DNA from: Halomonas getboli
GTDB taxonomy: Bacteria; Pseudomonadota; Gammaproteobacteria; Pseudomonadales; Halomonadaceae
Assembly (NCBI RefSeq): GCF_023094245.1
Contig: NZ_JALMEW010000001.1
Coordinates: 561,086 to 625,085, forward strand
DNA length: 64,000 bases
Direction: 5' to 3'
In this document: in pieces, positions 8,705 to 19,382 of the stretch
Numbering within the stretch: position 1 is the first letter of the stretch
Layout of the letters: every line of letters starts with the position of its first letter
The notes under the pieces: generated by a model
Told to the model about the DNA's origin: nothing
The model's input: the letters and a program-made list of their open reading frames with translations, nothing else
Database searches by the model: none
Made by a program: the position numbers and the translations under genes

Positions 8705-9124
8705 ATGGACGATCCACGCTCCACCGTCTCGCTGCGCGTGCGCGGCTACCACCTCGACGGCTACGGCCACGTCAACAACGCCCGCTACCTGGAATTCCTG
8801 GAAGAAGGGCGCTGGAGCTTCTTCGACGAGCGCCCGGCGCTCGGCGAGGTCGTTCGCCGCGGCGAGGTGGCCTTCGTCGTGGTCAATCTCAACATCGACT
8901 ATCGGCGAGCCGCCTCGGCCGGCGATGAGCTGCAGATCGTCACCGGGCTGGCCGAACTCGGCAGCCGCAGCGCCCGCATGCATCAGGAGGTGCTGCGGGC
9001 ACGCGACGGCAAGGTCGTCGCCAGCGCCGACATCACCTTCGTGCTGCTGGACGTGGCCACCAACAGGGCGGTGAGCATCAGCGGGGAGCTGCGTGAGGCC
9101 CTGGCGCCGCTGGTCGTCGCATGA
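8705..9124 (+). CDS. Hot-dog fold acyl-CoA thioesterase (YbgC/4HBT-like)
   Basis: 139-aa single hot-dog domain. RVRGYHLDGYGHVNNARYLEFLEEGRW is the 4-hydroxybenzoyl-CoA thioesterase-family signature with the catalytic Asp position, and VVNLNIDYRRAASAGDELQI is the second conserved block. It likely hydrolyses acyl-CoA thioesters; chain specificity is unknown. The ATG at 8705 is preceded by CCGGAG at proper spacing, so the start is placed there. The upstream PsrA-type operator suggests de-repression by long-chain fatty acyl signals, consistent with a role in acyl-CoA homeostasis. Confidence 0.87.
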   Translation: MDDPRSTVSLRVRGYHLDGYGHVNNARYLEFLEEGRWSFFDERPALGEVVRRGEVAFVVVNLNIDYRRAASAGDELQIVTGLAELGSRSARMHQEVLRARDGKVVASADITFVLLDVATNRAVSISGELREALAPLVVA

Positions 9125-9147
9125 TCGCTGCTTTGCGGCGTCCGGAG

Positions 9148-9156
9148 TGGTATGAT
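9148..9156 (+). promoter_or_regulatory. Putative extended -10 promoter of gyrA
   Basis: TGG followed by TATGAT (9151-9156) fits an extended -10 element about 80 nt before the gyrA start. No good -35 is visible, which is tolerated by extended -10 promoters. Confidence 0.4.
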
Positions 9157-9169
9157 GCCCGGCTGAAAT

Positions 9170-9200
9170 GGCGCGCCGTCTCACGGCCAGACGGCGCGCC
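9170..9200 (+). promoter_or_regulatory. 12-bp hairpin in gyrA leader
   Basis: Perfect arms GGCGCGCCGTCT (9170-9181) and AGACGGCGCGCC (9189-9200) with a 7-nt CACGGCC loop lie in the presumed 5' untranslated leader of gyrA, 32 nt before the start codon. There is no T tract, so it is not an obvious terminator. Confidence 0.5.
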
Positions 9201-9232
9201 AACCTCTTGCAGTGCAAAGGATTCGACGACCC

Positions 9233-11932
9233 ATGGGTGACATCGCCAGAGAGATTCTGCCAGTCAACATCGAGGACGAGCTCAAGCAGTCGTACCTCGA
9301 TTACGCGATGAGCGTGATCATCGGCCGTGCGCTGCCCGACGTGCGCGATGGCTTGAAACCGGTCCACCGCCGCGTGCTCTACGCCATGCACGAGCTGGGC
9401 AACGACTGGAACAAGCCGTACAAGAAGTCGGCACGCGTCGTCGGCGATGTCATCGGTAAGTACCATCCCCACGGTGACAGCGCCGTCTACGACACCATCG
9501 TACGCATGGCCCAGGACTTCTCCATGCGCCACGTGCTGGTCGACGGCCAGGGCAACTTCGGCTCCATTGACGGCGACAACGCCGCCGCGATGCGTTACAC
9601 CGAGGTGCGCATGGCCCGGCTCGCCCACGAGCTGATGGCCGACCTCGAGAAGGACACCGTCGACTGGGTCGACAACTACGACGGCACCGAGCGCATCCCC
9701 GACGTGCTGCCGACCAAGGTGCCGAACCTGCTGGTCAACGGCTCCTCGGGCATCGCCGTGGGCATGGCGACCAACATCCCGCCGCACAACATGACCGAGG
9801 TGATCGACGGCTGTCTGGCCCTGATCGACGATCACACCCTGACGGTCGACGACCTGATGGAGTACATCCCCGGCCCGGACTTTCCCACCGGCGGCATCAT
9901 CAACGGCCGCGCCGGCATCCTCGAGGCCTATCGCACCGGTCGCGGGCGCATCTACGTGCGCGCCCGCCACACCATCGAGCACGACGAGAAGACCGGCCGC
10001 GACCACATCATCGTCACCGAGCTGCCGTACCAGGTGAACAAGGCGCGGCTGATCGAGAAGATCGCCGAGCTGGTCAAGGACAAGCGCATCGACGGCATCG
10101 CCGAGCTGCGCGACGAGTCCGACAAGGAAGGCCTGCGCGTCGTCATCGAGGTCAAGCGCGGCGAGTCCGGCGAGGTGGTGGTCAACAACCTCTTCGCCCA
10201 GACCCAGCTGCAGAACGTCTTCGGCATCAACATGGTGGCCCTCGAGGGCGGTGAGCCGCGCACGCACAACCTCAAGCAGGTGCTCGAGGCGTTCATCCGT
10301 CACCGTCGCGAGGTGGTGACCCGGCGCACCCTGTTCGAGCTCAGGAAGGCCCGCGAGCGCGGCCATATCCTCGAAGGCCTGACCGTCGCCATTTCCAACA
10401 TCGACGAGGTGATCGAGCTGATCAAGGCCTCGCCGAACGCCGCCGAGGCCAAGGACAAGCTGCTCGGCCGCAGCTGGTCGCCGGGCCAGGTCACCGGCAT
10501 GCTCGAGCGCGCCGGCGCCCATTCCTGCAAGCCCGAGGATCTGGAAGAAGGCTTCGGCCTCAACGACGCGGCCACCGAATATCGCCTCTCGCCGGCCCAG
10601 GCCCAGGCCATCCTCGAGCTGCGCCTGCATCGCCTGACCGGCCTCGAGACCGAGAAGCTGCTCGACGAGTACCTGAAGATCCTCGAGCGGATCGCCGAAC
10701 TCACCGAGATCCTGGCCAGCGCCGAGCGCCTGCTGGAAGTGATCCGTGAGGAGCTGACCGCCGTGCGCGATCAGTTCGGCGAGCCGCGCCGCACCGAGAT
10801 CCAGGCCAGCCACCTCGATCTGTCCATCGAGGACCTGATCGCCGAGGAAGACATGGTGGTCACCGTGTCCCGCTCCGGCTACGCCAAGACCCAGCCGCTG
10901 TCCGATTATCAGGCACAGCGCCGCGGCGGCCGCGGCAAGTCGGCCACGACGATGAAGGACGAGGACGTCATCGAGCATCTGCTGGTGGCCTCGACCCACG
11001 ACACCGTGCTGCTGTTCTCCAACCGCGGCAAGGTCTACTGGCTCAAGGTCTACGAGATGCCGGCCGCCAGCCGCGGCTCGCGCGGCAAGCCGCTGGTCAA
11101 CCTGCTGCCGCTGGACGAGGACGAGTCGATCAACGCCATCCTGCCGGTGCGCGACTACGACCCCGAGAGCTATATCTTCTTCGCCACCGCCAAGGGCACC
11201 GTCAAGCGCACCAGCCTGGAGCAGTTCTCCCGGCCGCGCAGTGTGGGCCTGATCGCCATCGAGCTGGAGGAAGACGACCGCCTGGTCGGCGCCGCCATCA
11301 CCAGCGGCTCGGACCACGCCATGCTGCTGTCGTCCAACGGCAAGGCGATCCGCTTCGAGGAAAGCGACGTGCGCGCCATGGGGCGTACCGCCCGCGGCGT
11401 GCGCGGCATGAAACTGCTCGACGGCGCCGAGGTGATCAGCCTGATCATTCCGCAGAGCCAGCGCATCGACAGCGAAAACGAGGACGAAGCGGTCGAGAAC
11501 GTCGAGGACGTGAACGGCAACGGCGGCCAGATCTATATCCTCACCGCCAGCGAGAACGGCTACGGCAAGCGCACCCGTCTCGAGGAATTCCCGCTGCGCG
11601 GCCGCGGTGGCCAGGGCGTCATCGCGATGCAGACCAGCGAGCGCAACGGCGCCCTGGTGGCGGCGATGCAGGTCTATGGCGCCGACGAGATGATGCTGAT
11701 CACCGACCGCGGCACCCTGGTGCGGACCCGTGTCGATGAAGTGTCGATCAGCTCGCGTAACACCCAGGGCGTGATGCTGATTCGCCTGGGCGAGGCCGAG
11801 TCGCTGGTCAAGACGGTGCGCATCGACGAGCCCACGGAGGAAGAGGTAACGCCTGTCGAAAGTGAAGAGGGTGACGCCGACGACGCCGAGGCCGGCGGCG
11901 AACCGTCCGCTGCGGACGACGATCAGTCATAG
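9233..11932 (+). CDS. gyrA: DNA gyrase subunit A
   Basis: 899-aa type IIA topoisomerase subunit that with GyrB introduces negative supercoils. The N-terminal breakage-reunion domain begins [18 protein letters not shown]. The catalytic tyrosine is Tyr122 ([10 protein letters not shown]). The quinolone-resistance region reads [13 protein letters not shown] with Ser83 and Asp87, the wild-type susceptible residues. The GyrA-box QRRGGRGK lies at the start of the C-terminal beta-pinwheel DNA-wrapping domain, and the tail is strongly acidic ([11 protein letters not shown]...). A GTG 21 nt upstream is in frame, but the ATG at 9233 matches the family start. serC follows after 20 nt. Confidence 0.98.
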   Translation: MGDIAREILPVNIEDELKQSYLDYAMSVIIGRALPDVRDGLKPVHRRVLYAMHELGNDWNKPYKKSARVVGDVIGKYHPHGDSAVYDTIVRMAQDFSMRHVLVDGQGNFGSIDGDNAAAMRYTEVRMARLAHELMADLEKDTVDWVDNYDGTERIPDVLPTKVPNLLVNGSSGIAVGMATNIPPHNMTEVIDGCLALIDDHTLTVDDLMEYIPGPDFPTGGIINGRAGILEAYRTGRGRIYVRARHTIEHDEKTGRDHIIVTELPYQVNKARLIEKIAELVKDKRIDGIAELRDESDKEGLRVVIEVKRGESGEVVVNNLFAQTQLQNVFGINMVALEGGEPRTHNLKQVLEAFIRHRREVVTRRTLFELRKARERGHILEGLTVAISNIDEVIELIKASPNAAEAKDKLLGRSWSPGQVTGMLERAGAHSCKPEDLEEGFGLNDAATEYRLSPAQAQAILELRLHRLTGLETEKLLDEYLKILERIAELTEILASAERLLEVIREELTAVRDQFGEPRRTEIQASHLDLSIEDLIAEEDMVVTVSRSGYAKTQPLSDYQAQRRGGRGKSATTMKDEDVIEHLLVASTHDTVLLFSNRGKVYWLKVYEMPAASRGSRGKPLVNLLPLDEDESINAILPVRDYDPESYIFFATAKGTVKRTSLEQFSRPRSVGLIAIELEEDDRLVGAAITSGSDHAMLLSSNGKAIRFEESDVRAMGRTARGVRGMKLLDGAEVISLIIPQSQRIDSENEDEAVENVEDVNGNGGQIYILTASENGYGKRTRLEEFPLRGRGGQGVIAMQTSERNGALVAAMQVYGADEMMLITDRGTLVRTRVDEVSISSRNTQGVMLIRLGEAESLVKTVRIDEPTEEEVTPVESEEGDADDAEAGGEPSAADDDQS

Positions 11933-11952
11933 AAAACGGAACGACGACGCTG

Positions 11953-13056
11953 ATGACACGCCATTTCAACTTTTGCGCCGGCCCGGCCGCGCTGCCGCAG
12001 GTGGTGCTGGAACGGGCCCGTGACGAGCTGCTGGACTACCAGGGCCGCGGTCTCTCGGTGATGGAGATGAGTCACCGCTCGCCCGAGTTCGTGGCCATCG
12101 CCGAGCAGGCCGAGCGCGACCTGCGCGAGCTGCTGGTGATTCCCGACAACTATCGGGTGCTGTTCACCCAGGGTGGGGCGACGCTGCAGTTCGCCTCGGT
12201 GCCCTACAACCTGCTCGGCCAGGGCGGCAGCGCCAACTTCCTGCACACCGGGATCTGGGGCAAGAAGGCCATCGCCGAGGCGCGTCACCTGTTCGGTGCC
12301 GCGCCGGTGGTGGCCTCCAGCGAGGCCAGCGGGCACAGCGCCGTACCGCGTCAGGCCGACCTGGCGCTGAGCGATGACGCCGCCTACCTGCACTACACCG
12401 CCAACGAGACCATCGGCGGGCTCGAGTTCGATTACGTGCCCGAGGCGGTGCGCCCGGACGGCATCGAGGTGCCGCTGGTGTGCGACATGTCATCGAGCAT
12501 CCTGTCCGGGCCGATCGACGTCTCGCGGTTCGGTGTCATCTATGCCGGTGCGCAGAAGAACATCGGACCGGCCGGCCTGACGCTGGTGATCGTGCGCGAC
12601 GACCTGCTCGACCGGGCCTGTGCCCAGATGCCGAGCCTGATGGGCTACAAGGCGCTGGCCGAGGCCGGTTCCATGGTCAATACCCCGGCCACCTACGGCT
12701 GGTATCTGGCCGGGCTGGTGTTCCAGTGGCTCAAGCATGACATCGGTGGCCTGGCGGCCATGGACGCGATCAATGCGCGCAAGGCCGAGAAGCTCTATGC
12801 CGCCATCGACGGCAGCGACTTCTATTCGAACCCGATCGCCCGGATCAATCGCTCGCGGATGAACGTGCCTTTCGTGCTCGCCGACGACCGGCTCGACAAG
12901 GCCTTCCTGGCGGAAGCCGAACAGGCCGGCCTGTTGAACCTCAAGGGGCATCGCAGCGTCGGCGGCATGCGCGCGAGCCTCTACAACGCCGTGCCCGAGG
13001 CCGCCGTGGACGCGCTGGTCGACTTCATGGCCGACTTCGAGCGGCGCAAGGGCTGA
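11953..13056 (+). CDS. serC: Phosphoserine aminotransferase
   Basis: 367-aa class V PLP-dependent aminotransferase that converts 3-phosphohydroxypyruvate to phosphoserine (serine biosynthesis) and also acts in pyridoxal phosphate synthesis. It starts MTRHFNFCAGPAALP, the family N-terminus. The PLP lysine is Lys202 in YAGAQKNIGPAG. Other signatures are GGATLQFASVPYNL and HYTANETIGG. It sits 20 nt behind gyrA and ahead of pheA, the serC-pheA-aroA order common in gammaproteobacteria. Confidence 0.97.
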   Translation: MTRHFNFCAGPAALPQVVLERARDELLDYQGRGLSVMEMSHRSPEFVAIAEQAERDLRELLVIPDNYRVLFTQGGATLQFASVPYNLLGQGGSANFLHTGIWGKKAIAEARHLFGAAPVVASSEASGHSAVPRQADLALSDDAAYLHYTANETIGGLEFDYVPEAVRPDGIEVPLVCDMSSSILSGPIDVSRFGVIYAGAQKNIGPAGLTLVIVRDDLLDRACAQMPSLMGYKALAEAGSMVNTPATYGWYLAGLVFQWLKHDIGGLAAMDAINARKAEKLYAAIDGSDFYSNPIARINRSRMNVPFVLADDRLDKAFLAEAEQAGLLNLKGHRSVGGMRASLYNAVPEAAVDALVDFMADFERRKG

Positions 13057-13060
13057 AGTA

Positions 13061-13137
13061 TGAGTGAGGAGTGAAGCGTAAGGAGTGAGGATGCAGGCAT
13101 CGGGACCTCACTCCTTGCTCCTTACTCCTCACGCTCA
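13061..13137. repeat. Imperfect inverted repeat of the GAGTGAGGAGTGAGG family
   Basis: The left arm 13061-13090 and right arm 13106-13137 are built from GTGAGGAGT / GTAAGGAGTGAGG modules and their complements around a 15-nt centre. Related purine-rich copies occur at 46041-46068 and 47344-47401, so it is a dispersed intergenic element. Here it separates serC from pheA and may form a transcript hairpin. Confidence 0.65.
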
Positions 13138-13179
13138 AGCAAGACACCGGGCCTTGGCCCGAATAAGAAGGGAACCACC

Positions 13180-14271
13180 ATGAGTGATACCCCCATCGAT
13201 CTCGATTCGCTGCGTCAGCGAATCGATGAGCTGGACAGCGACATCCTGCGGTTGATCAGCGAGCGGGCGGAGTGTGCCCGCCGCGTGGCCGAGGTCAAGA
13301 CCCAGGGCGATCCCAAGGCCGTGTTCTATCGGCCGGAGCGAGAGGCTCAGGTGCTGCGCCGGATCATGGAACTCAATCCCGGCCCCCTCGACGGCGAGGA
13401 GATGGCGCGGCTGTTCCGCGAGATCATGTCCGCCTGCCTGGCGCTGGAGCAGCCGGTCAAGGTGGCCTACCTGGGTCCGGAAGGTACCTTCACCCAGCAG
13501 GCGGCACTCAAGCACTTCGGCGAGAGCGCGGTCAGCCTGCCGATGGCCGCCATCGACGAGGTGTTCCGCGAGGTCGAGGCCGGCGCCGTCAACTACGGCG
13601 TGGTGCCGGTGGAGAACTCCACCGAGGGCGTGATCAACCACACCCTGGACTCCTTCATGGATTCCTGCATGCGCATCTGCGGCGAGGTGGTGCTGCGTAT
13701 TCACCATCATCTGCTGGTGGGCGAGACCACGCGTCGCGACAAGGTCTCGCGTATCTACTCGCATCCGCAGTCCTTCGCCCAGTGCCGCAAGTGGCTGGAT
13801 GCCCACTATCCCCACGCCGAGCGCATTCCGGTGTCGTCCAACGCCGAGGCTGCTCGCCTGGTGAAGACCGAGTGGCACAGCGCCGCCATTGCCGGCGACA
13901 TGGCCGCCAAGCTCTACGGCCTGACGCGTCTGGCCGAGAAGATCGAGGATCGCCCGGACAATTCCACGCGTTTCCTGATCATCGGCAATCAGGACGTGCC
14001 GATGTCCGGCGAGGACAAGACTTCCATCGTGGTGGCCATGCGCAACCAGCCCGGCGCGCTGCACGACCTGCTCGAGCCCTTCCATCGCCATCAGATCGAC
14101 CTGACGCGCCTGGAGACCCGTCCCTCGCGCAGCGGCGTGTGGAACTACGTGTTCTTCATCGACCTCAAGGGCCATCGCGACGAGCCGCGCGTGGCCGCCA
14201 TGCTCGAGGAAGTGCAGGTGCGAGCCGCCGAGGTCAAGGTGTTGGGCTCCTACCCCCAGGGCGTGCTCTAG
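13180..14271 (+). CDS. pheA: Bifunctional chorismate mutase / prephenate dehydratase
   Basis: 363-aa P-protein of phenylalanine biosynthesis. Residues 1-90 form an AroQ-type chorismate mutase (DSLRQRIDELDSDILRLISERA, with PEREAQVLRRI). Residues about 95-270 form prephenate dehydratase (AYLGPEGTFTQQAA, VPVENSTEGVINHTLD, DDSTRF-like NSTRFLIIG). A C-terminal ACT domain follows (QPGALHDLLEPF, ESRPSRSGVWNYVFFIDLKGH-like) for feedback inhibition by phenylalanine. RBS AAGGGAACCACC. The tyrA-aroA start lies 1 nt after its stop, indicating a tight operon. Confidence 0.97.
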   Translation: MSDTPIDLDSLRQRIDELDSDILRLISERAECARRVAEVKTQGDPKAVFYRPEREAQVLRRIMELNPGPLDGEEMARLFREIMSACLALEQPVKVAYLGPEGTFTQQAALKHFGESAVSLPMAAIDEVFREVEAGAVNYGVVPVENSTEGVINHTLDSFMDSCMRICGEVVLRIHHHLLVGETTRRDKVSRIYSHPQSFAQCRKWLDAHYPHAERIPVSSNAEAARLVKTEWHSAAIAGDMAAKLYGLTRLAEKIEDRPDNSTRFLIIGNQDVPMSGEDKTSIVVAMRNQPGALHDLLEPFHRHQIDLTRLETRPSRSGVWNYVFFIDLKGHRDEPRVAAMLEEVQVRAAEVKVLGSYPQGVL

Positions 14272-14272
14272 G

Positions 14273-16555
14273 ATGCAGCGGACGGCACTACCCCGCCGTA
14301 TCCTGATCGTCGGCCTCGGCCTGATCGGCGGCTCACTCGCTGCGGCACTCCGTGCCGCCGGCTTCGGGGCCGCTGAAAAGCGTGCCGAGATCCTGGCCTG
14401 TGACCCCGATGCCGACGAGATCGCCCGCGGCATCGAGATGGGCCTGATCGATCGCGGCGACACGCGTCTGGCCCCGCTGCTCGACGGCGTCGATCTGGTG
14501 GTGCTGGCGGTTCCGGTGCTGGCCATGCGTCAGGTGATGGAGGAGCTCGCGGCGGCGGACGTCGTCGCCAAGGGCGCGGTGGTCACCGACGTCGGTAGCA
14601 CCAAGGGCGCCATCCGCGAGGCCGCCGAGGCGGTCTTCGGTCGCATGCCGCCGACGCTGGTGCTCGGCCATCCCATCGCCGGCTCCGAGAAGAGCGGTGT
14701 TGCCGCGTCCGATCCCGAGCTCTACGTCGGCCACAAGGTGATCCTGACGCCCGAGCCGACGACCGATCCCGAGGCCCTGACCCGGGTGCGAGCGCTGTGG
14801 GAAGCCGCCGGCGCCGAGGTGCTGGAGATGGGCGTGGAGCGCCATGACGAGGTGCTGGCTCGCACCAGCCATCTGCCGCACCTGCTGGCCTTCTCGCTGG
14901 TGGATACTCTGGCACGCCAGGACGAGCGCCTCGACATCTTCCGCTACGCCGCCGGCGGGTTTCGCGACTTCACGCGCATCGCCGGCAGCGACCCGGTGAT
15001 GTGGCGCGACATCTTCGTCGCCAACCGCGACGCCGTGCTGCATGCTCTCGACGATTTTGAATCCGGTGTGGCCCGGCTGCGTGAGGCGGTCGAGCGCGGC
15101 GACACCGATGCCATGCTGGCGACCTTCGATCGCGCCAGCCATGCCCGACACTACTTCGATTCCCTGCTTAACCAGACCAGTTACCAGGCGGAATACCAGA
15201 TGCAAGCACAAGACCAGCTGCGCTACCGGGTCAGCCCCGGCGGCGGCGTGACCGGGCGCATCCGCGTGCCCGGCGACAAGTCGATCTCCCATCGTTCGAT
15301 CATGCTCGGCGCCCTGGCCGAAGGCGTGACCGAGGTCTCCGGCTTCCTGGAGGGCGAGGACAGCCTGGCCACCCTGCAGGCGTTCCGCGAGATGGGCGTG
15401 GCGATCGAAGGTCCCCACCAGGGGCGTGTCACCGTGCACGGCGTCGGCCTGCATGGCCTCAAGGCACCGGCCGGACCGCTCTACGTGGGCAACGCCGGCA
15501 CGGCCATGCGCCTGTTCGCCGGGCTGCTGGCCGGCCAGGCCTTCGATACCGAGTTGACCGGCGATCACTCGCTGACCAAGCGCCCCATGGGGCGCGTTGC
15601 CGACCCGCTGCGCGAGATGGGTGCGGTGATCGAGACCGCCGAGGGCGGGCGTCCGCCGCTGAAGATCAAGGGCGGTCAGCCGCTCAAGGGCATCACCTAC
15701 GACATGCCGATGGCCAGCGCCCAGGTGAAGTCCTGCCTACTGCTGGCCGGGCTCTACGCCGAGGGCGAGACCCGCGTGCGCGAGCCGGCGCCGACCCGCG
15801 ATCACACCGAGCGCATGCTCAACGGCTTCGGCTACCAGGTCGAGCGCCAGGGCGACACCTGCTGGCTGCAGGGCGGCGGCGAGCTTTCCGCCGCGCCGAT
15901 CGACGTGCCCTCCGATATTTCCTCGGCCACCTTCTTCCTGGTGGCGGCGGCCATCACCCCGGGCGCCGACCTGGTGCTCGAGCACGTGGGCATCAACCCG
16001 ACGCGCATCGGCGTGATCAACATCCTCCAGCAGATGGGCGCCGACCTGCGCCTCGAGAACGAGCGCGAGGTGGGCGGCGAGCCGGTGGCCGACCTTCATA
16101 TCCGCTACGCGCCGCTCAAGGGCATCGACATTCCGGTCGATCAGGTGCCGCTGGCCATCGACGAGTTTCCGGCGCTGTTCGTCGCCGCCGCCAACGCCGA
16201 GGGCACGACCCGGCTGCGCGAGGCCGCCGAGCTGCGCGTCAAGGAGTCCGACCGCCTCAAGGCCATGGCCGACGGCCTCACCGCGCTGGGGGTCGAGAAT
16301 CGTCTCTTTGATGACGGCATCGACATCGTCGGGCGTGCCGAAGGGCAGGGCGGCGATGGCCCGAGCTACGGCGGCGGTCGCATCGACAGCCTGGGGGATC
16401 ACCGCATCGCCATGGCCTTCACCGTGGCGGCGCTGCGCGCGTCCGACGAGATCGTCATCGACGACTGCGCCAACGTGGCGACGTCTTTTCCGGGCTTCGT
16501 GGACCTGGCGCGCCGCGTCGGACTGGCCCTCGAGGAAGAGCGGGAGGCCTCATGA
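14273..16555 (+). CDS. tyrA-aroA: Fused prephenate dehydrogenase / EPSP synthase (TyrA-AroA)
   Basis: 760-aa natural fusion. The N-terminal ~310 residues are an NAD-binding TyrA dehydrogenase ([48 protein letters not shown]) making the tyrosine precursor. From about residue 315 comes 3-phosphoshikimate 1-carboxyvinyltransferase ([55 protein letters not shown]), the sixth step of the shikimate pathway. The fusion is known from several gammaproteobacteria and couples chorismate production and use. It overlaps cmk by 4 nt (ATGA). Confidence 0.97.
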   Translation: MQRTALPRRILIVGLGLIGGSLAAALRAAGFGAAEKRAEILACDPDADEIARGIEMGLIDRGDTRLAPLLDGVDLVVLAVPVLAMRQVMEELAAADVVAKGAVVTDVGSTKGAIREAAEAVFGRMPPTLVLGHPIAGSEKSGVAASDPELYVGHKVILTPEPTTDPEALTRVRALWEAAGAEVLEMGVERHDEVLARTSHLPHLLAFSLVDTLARQDERLDIFRYAAGGFRDFTRIAGSDPVMWRDIFVANRDAVLHALDDFESGVARLREAVERGDTDAMLATFDRASHARHYFDSLLNQTSYQAEYQMQAQDQLRYRVSPGGGVTGRIRVPGDKSISHRSIMLGALAEGVTEVSGFLEGEDSLATLQAFREMGVAIEGPHQGRVTVHGVGLHGLKAPAGPLYVGNAGTAMRLFAGLLAGQAFDTELTGDHSLTKRPMGRVADPLREMGAVIETAEGGRPPLKIKGGQPLKGITYDMPMASAQVKSCLLLAGLYAEGETRVREPAPTRDHTERMLNGFGYQVERQGDTCWLQGGGELSAAPIDVPSDISSATFFLVAAAITPGADLVLEHVGINPTRIGVINILQQMGADLRLENEREVGGEPVADLHIRYAPLKGIDIPVDQVPLAIDEFPALFVAAANAEGTTRLREAAELRVKESDRLKAMADGLTALGVENRLFDDGIDIVGRAEGQGGDGPSYGGGRIDSLGDHRIAMAFTVAALRASDEIVIDDCANVATSFPGFVDLARRVGLALEEEREAS

Positions 16556-17241
16556 GTGAACGGGCACCGGTACTGACCGTCGACGGCCCCGGCGGGGCCG
16601 GCAAGGGCACCATCAGCCGCCTGATTGCCGAACGGCTGGGCTGGCATCTGCTGGACAGCGGCGCGCTCTACCGCCTGACCGCCCTGGCCGCCGGCAAGCA
16701 CGACGTGGCGCTGGACGACGAGCCGGCACTGGCGGCGATCGCCGAGGCGCTCGATGTGGTGTTCCTGGCCGAGGAGGGCGAGGCGCGCATCCTGCTCGAG
16801 GGCGAGGATGCCACGCGCACCATCCGCACCGAGCAGGTCGGCGACGCCGCCTCGCGCGTGGCCTCGCTGCCGACGGTGCGCGAGGCGCTGCTCAAGCGTC
16901 AGCGCGACTTCCGCCAGGCGCCCGGCCTGGTGGCCGACGGCCGCGACATGGGCACCGTGGTGTTCACCGACGCGCCGCTCAAGATCTTCCTCACTGCCAG
17001 CGCGGAGGAGCGGGCGCATCGCCGCCAGCGCCAGTTGCGAGAGGCAGGGGTGGATGCTAGTCTATCGAGTCTTCTCAAGGAGATTCAGGCACGCGATGCA
17101 CGCGATATGCAGCGCAGCGTGGCCCCGCTCGTACCGGCTGACGACGCCATCGAGCTGGACACCACGAGCCTGACGATACCGGAAGTGGTGGATCGGCTGA
17201 CGGAACTGCTGGCCCAGCGTGGCCTCGCCTCCGACACCTGA
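16552..17241 (+). CDS. cmk: Cytidylate kinase
   Basis: 229-aa P-loop NMP kinase that phosphorylates CMP and dCMP. Walker A is [15 protein letters not shown] near residue 13. The nucleotide-binding blocks LDSGALYRL and [12 protein letters not shown] and the lid region [10 protein letters not shown] are all present. Its ATG overlaps the aroA stop (ATGA), indicating translational coupling. It precedes rpsA, the conserved cmk-rpsA order. The 176 nt before rpsA hold no gene and probably carry an rpsA promoter and leader, but no clear motif was identified. Confidence 0.97.
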   Translation: MSERAPVLTVDGPGGAGKGTISRLIAERLGWHLLDSGALYRLTALAAGKHDVALDDEPALAAIAEALDVVFLAEEGEARILLEGEDATRTIRTEQVGDAASRVASLPTVREALLKRQRDFRQAPGLVADGRDMGTVVFTDAPLKIFLTASAEERAHRRQRQLREAGVDASLSSLLKEIQARDARDMQRSVAPLVPADDAIELDTTSLTIPEVVDRLTELLAQRGLASDT

Positions 17242-17417
17242 ACTCCCTTGCGGCGCCCTCGGCAAGATGTGATGACGTGGTCGGGCACCTGAGTGTCCGT
17301 AAGCTCGGCCAGGTCGAACCAGCGCCAACATCCCCGAGGGCAGTCTGAAATGGCCCGTACTCGCTGGTGGTACGGAGGAGCGGCCCAGCCGCACAACGTT
17401 GATCACGTAGGAACATC

Positions 17418-19094
17418 ATGAGCGAAAGCTTTGCTGAACTGTTTGAACAGTCTCTCCAGGACATCAACATGGAGCCGGGCGCCATCGTCGCGGCTGCCGT
17501 TGTCGACATCGAGGGTGACTGGGTCACCGTCAATGCCGGCCTGAAGTCCGAAGGTCAGATTCCCGCGGCCCAGTTCCGCGACGAGAACGGCGAACTCACC
17601 ATCGCCGTTGGCGACGAAGTGCACGTCGCCCTGGAAGCCGTGGAAGACGGTTTCGGCGAGACCCGTCTGTCTCGCGAGAAGGCCAAGCGCGCCGAGGCCT
17701 GGAAGGTCCTGGAAGCCGCCTTCGAGAAGGAAGAGATCGTCAAGGGCGTGATCAACGGCAAGGTCAAGGGCGGCTTCACCGTCGACGTGGATTCCATCCG
17801 CGCCTTCCTGCCGGGTTCCCTGGTCGACGTGCGTCCGGTGCGCGACACCACGCACCTCGAGAACAAGGAACTGGACTTCAAGGTCATCAAGCTCGACCCG
17901 AAGCGCAACAACGTTGTAGTTTCCCGTCGTGCCGTTCTCGAAGCCGAGAACAGCGCCGAGCGTGAAGCCCTGCTCGCCACCCTGCAGGAAGGCCAGCAGA
18001 TCGTCGGTATCGTCAAGAACCTGACCGACTACGGCGCGTTCGTCGACCTGGGCGGCGTCGATGGCCTGCTGCACATCACCGACATGGCCTGGAAGCGCAT
18101 CAAGCATCCGAGCGAGATCGTGTCCGTGGGCGACGAAGTCACCGTCAAGGTGCTGAAGTTCGACCGCGAGCGCAACCGTGTCTCCCTGGGCCTGAAGCAG
18201 CTGGGCGAAGACCCGTGGGTCAACATCAAGGATCGTTACCCGGAAGGCACCAAGGTGCACGCCACCGTCACCAACCTCACCGACTATGGCTGCTTCGCCG
18301 AGCTGGAAGAGGGTGTCGAGGGCCTGGTTCACGTCTCCGAAATGGACTGGACCAACAAGAACATCCATCCGTCCAAGGTCGTCCAGGTGGGCGACGACGT
18401 GGACGTCATGGTGCTGGATATCGACGAAGAGCGTCGTCGTATCTCCCTGGGTATCAAGCAGTGCACCGCTAACCCGTGGGAAACCTTCAACGCCCAGTAC
18501 AACAAGGGCGACCGCGTTGCCGGTACCATCAAGTCGATCACCGACTTCGGTATCTTCATCGGTCTGGAAGGCGGCATCGACGGCCTGGTTCACCTGTCCG
18601 ACATCTCCTGGACCGAGACCGGCGAAGAAGCCGTTCGCAACTTCAAGAAGGGCGACGAAGCCGAAGCCGTCATCCTGTCCATCGATCCGGAGCGCGAGCG
18701 CATCTCTCTGGGTATCAAGCAGCTGGACAGCGATCCGGTCGCCGAGTACCTGGCCGTCAACGACAAGGGCTCCATCGTCACCGGTCGCGTGGTCGAGGTT
18801 GACGCCAAGGAAGCTCACGTCGAGCTGGCTACCGACGTCGTGGCCGTGCTCAAGGCCTCCGAGATCAGCGCCGACCGCGTCGAAGATGCGCGCAACGTGC
18901 TGAACGAAGGCGATAGCGTCGAAGCCCGCATCGTCGGTGTCGATCGCAAGAACCGTCAGATCAGCCTGTCCGTGAAGGCCAAGGATCAGGACGACACGCG
19001 TCGCAACATGACCAAGCTGCGCGAGCAGTCTGTCGATCAGGATGGTCCGACCACCATCGGCGACCTGATCAAACAGCAGATGGGTCAGGACTAA
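17418..19094 (+). CDS. rpsA: 30S ribosomal protein S1
   Basis: 558-aa protein with six S1 (OB-fold) RNA-binding repeats, for example [70 protein letters not shown] and [26 protein letters not shown], and a short acidic tail. It brings mRNA to the 30S subunit. Codon usage is the most biased in the window, as expected for a highly expressed gene. It ends at a strong intrinsic terminator. ihfB, commonly found just after rpsA in gammaproteobacteria, is absent here. Confidence 0.98.
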   Translation: MSESFAELFEQSLQDINMEPGAIVAAAVVDIEGDWVTVNAGLKSEGQIPAAQFRDENGELTIAVGDEVHVALEAVEDGFGETRLSREKAKRAEAWKVLEAAFEKEEIVKGVINGKVKGGFTVDVDSIRAFLPGSLVDVRPVRDTTHLENKELDFKVIKLDPKRNNVVVSRRAVLEAENSAEREALLATLQEGQQIVGIVKNLTDYGAFVDLGGVDGLLHITDMAWKRIKHPSEIVSVGDEVTVKVLKFDRERNRVSLGLKQLGEDPWVNIKDRYPEGTKVHATVTNLTDYGCFAELEEGVEGLVHVSEMDWTNKNIHPSKVVQVGDDVDVMVLDIDEERRRISLGIKQCTANPWETFNAQYNKGDRVAGTIKSITDFGIFIGLEGGIDGLVHLSDISWTETGEEAVRNFKKGDEAEAVILSIDPERERISLGIKQLDSDPVAEYLAVNDKGSIVTGRVVEVDAKEAHVELATDVVAVLKASEISADRVEDARNVLNEGDSVEARIVGVDRKNRQISLSVKAKDQDDTRRNMTKLREQSVDQDGPTTIGDLIKQQMGQD

Positions 19095-19134
19095 GATTCG
19101 GGGCGTTTGCCCATCCAGCGAATCTTGGCAAGAC

Positions 19135-19169
19135 AAAAGGCGCCGCCCGAAAGGGCGGCGCCTTTTTTT
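19135..19169 (+). terminator. rpsA intrinsic terminator
   Basis: AAAGGCGCCGCCC, a GAAA tetraloop, then GGGCGGCGCCTTTTTTT: a 13-bp stem followed by seven T. Classic Rho-independent terminator about 40 nt after the rpsA stop. Confidence 0.95.
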
Positions 19170-19382
19170 GAGCCTTTCGGATAAAGTCTGGTCGACGATC
19201 GAAGTTGATAGGGGAGTCTGGTGTTTCTTTCAAATATTAAAAATAGTTAAAGTAATATATGACATGTCGGTTGGTGAGTTATGCAGTTGGCGAGACTATA
19301 TCTTCCTGAGTTGCGTAATATGCCAATAGACGCAATAATAATTGCGCATCCCCCCTGGACTTCCCGAATAAGGATTGACGAG

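Noticed and set aside
9480..9500. Quinolone-resistance changes in gyrA
   Set aside because: Residues 83 and 87 are Ser and Asp, the susceptible forms.
8666..11317. 883-codon open frame antisense to gyrA
   Set aside because: High GC with strong codon bias keeps the complementary frame open; the composition (Asp/His/Val/Gly-rich) is that of a shadow, and gyrA is certain.
17242..17417. Possible small gene between cmk and rpsA
   Set aside because: No start with a ribosome-binding site opens a frame of useful length; more likely the rpsA leader.
17403..19136. 577-codon open frame antisense to rpsA
   Set aside because: Shadow of a highly expressed gene; it runs through the rpsA start and terminator and has no homology features.
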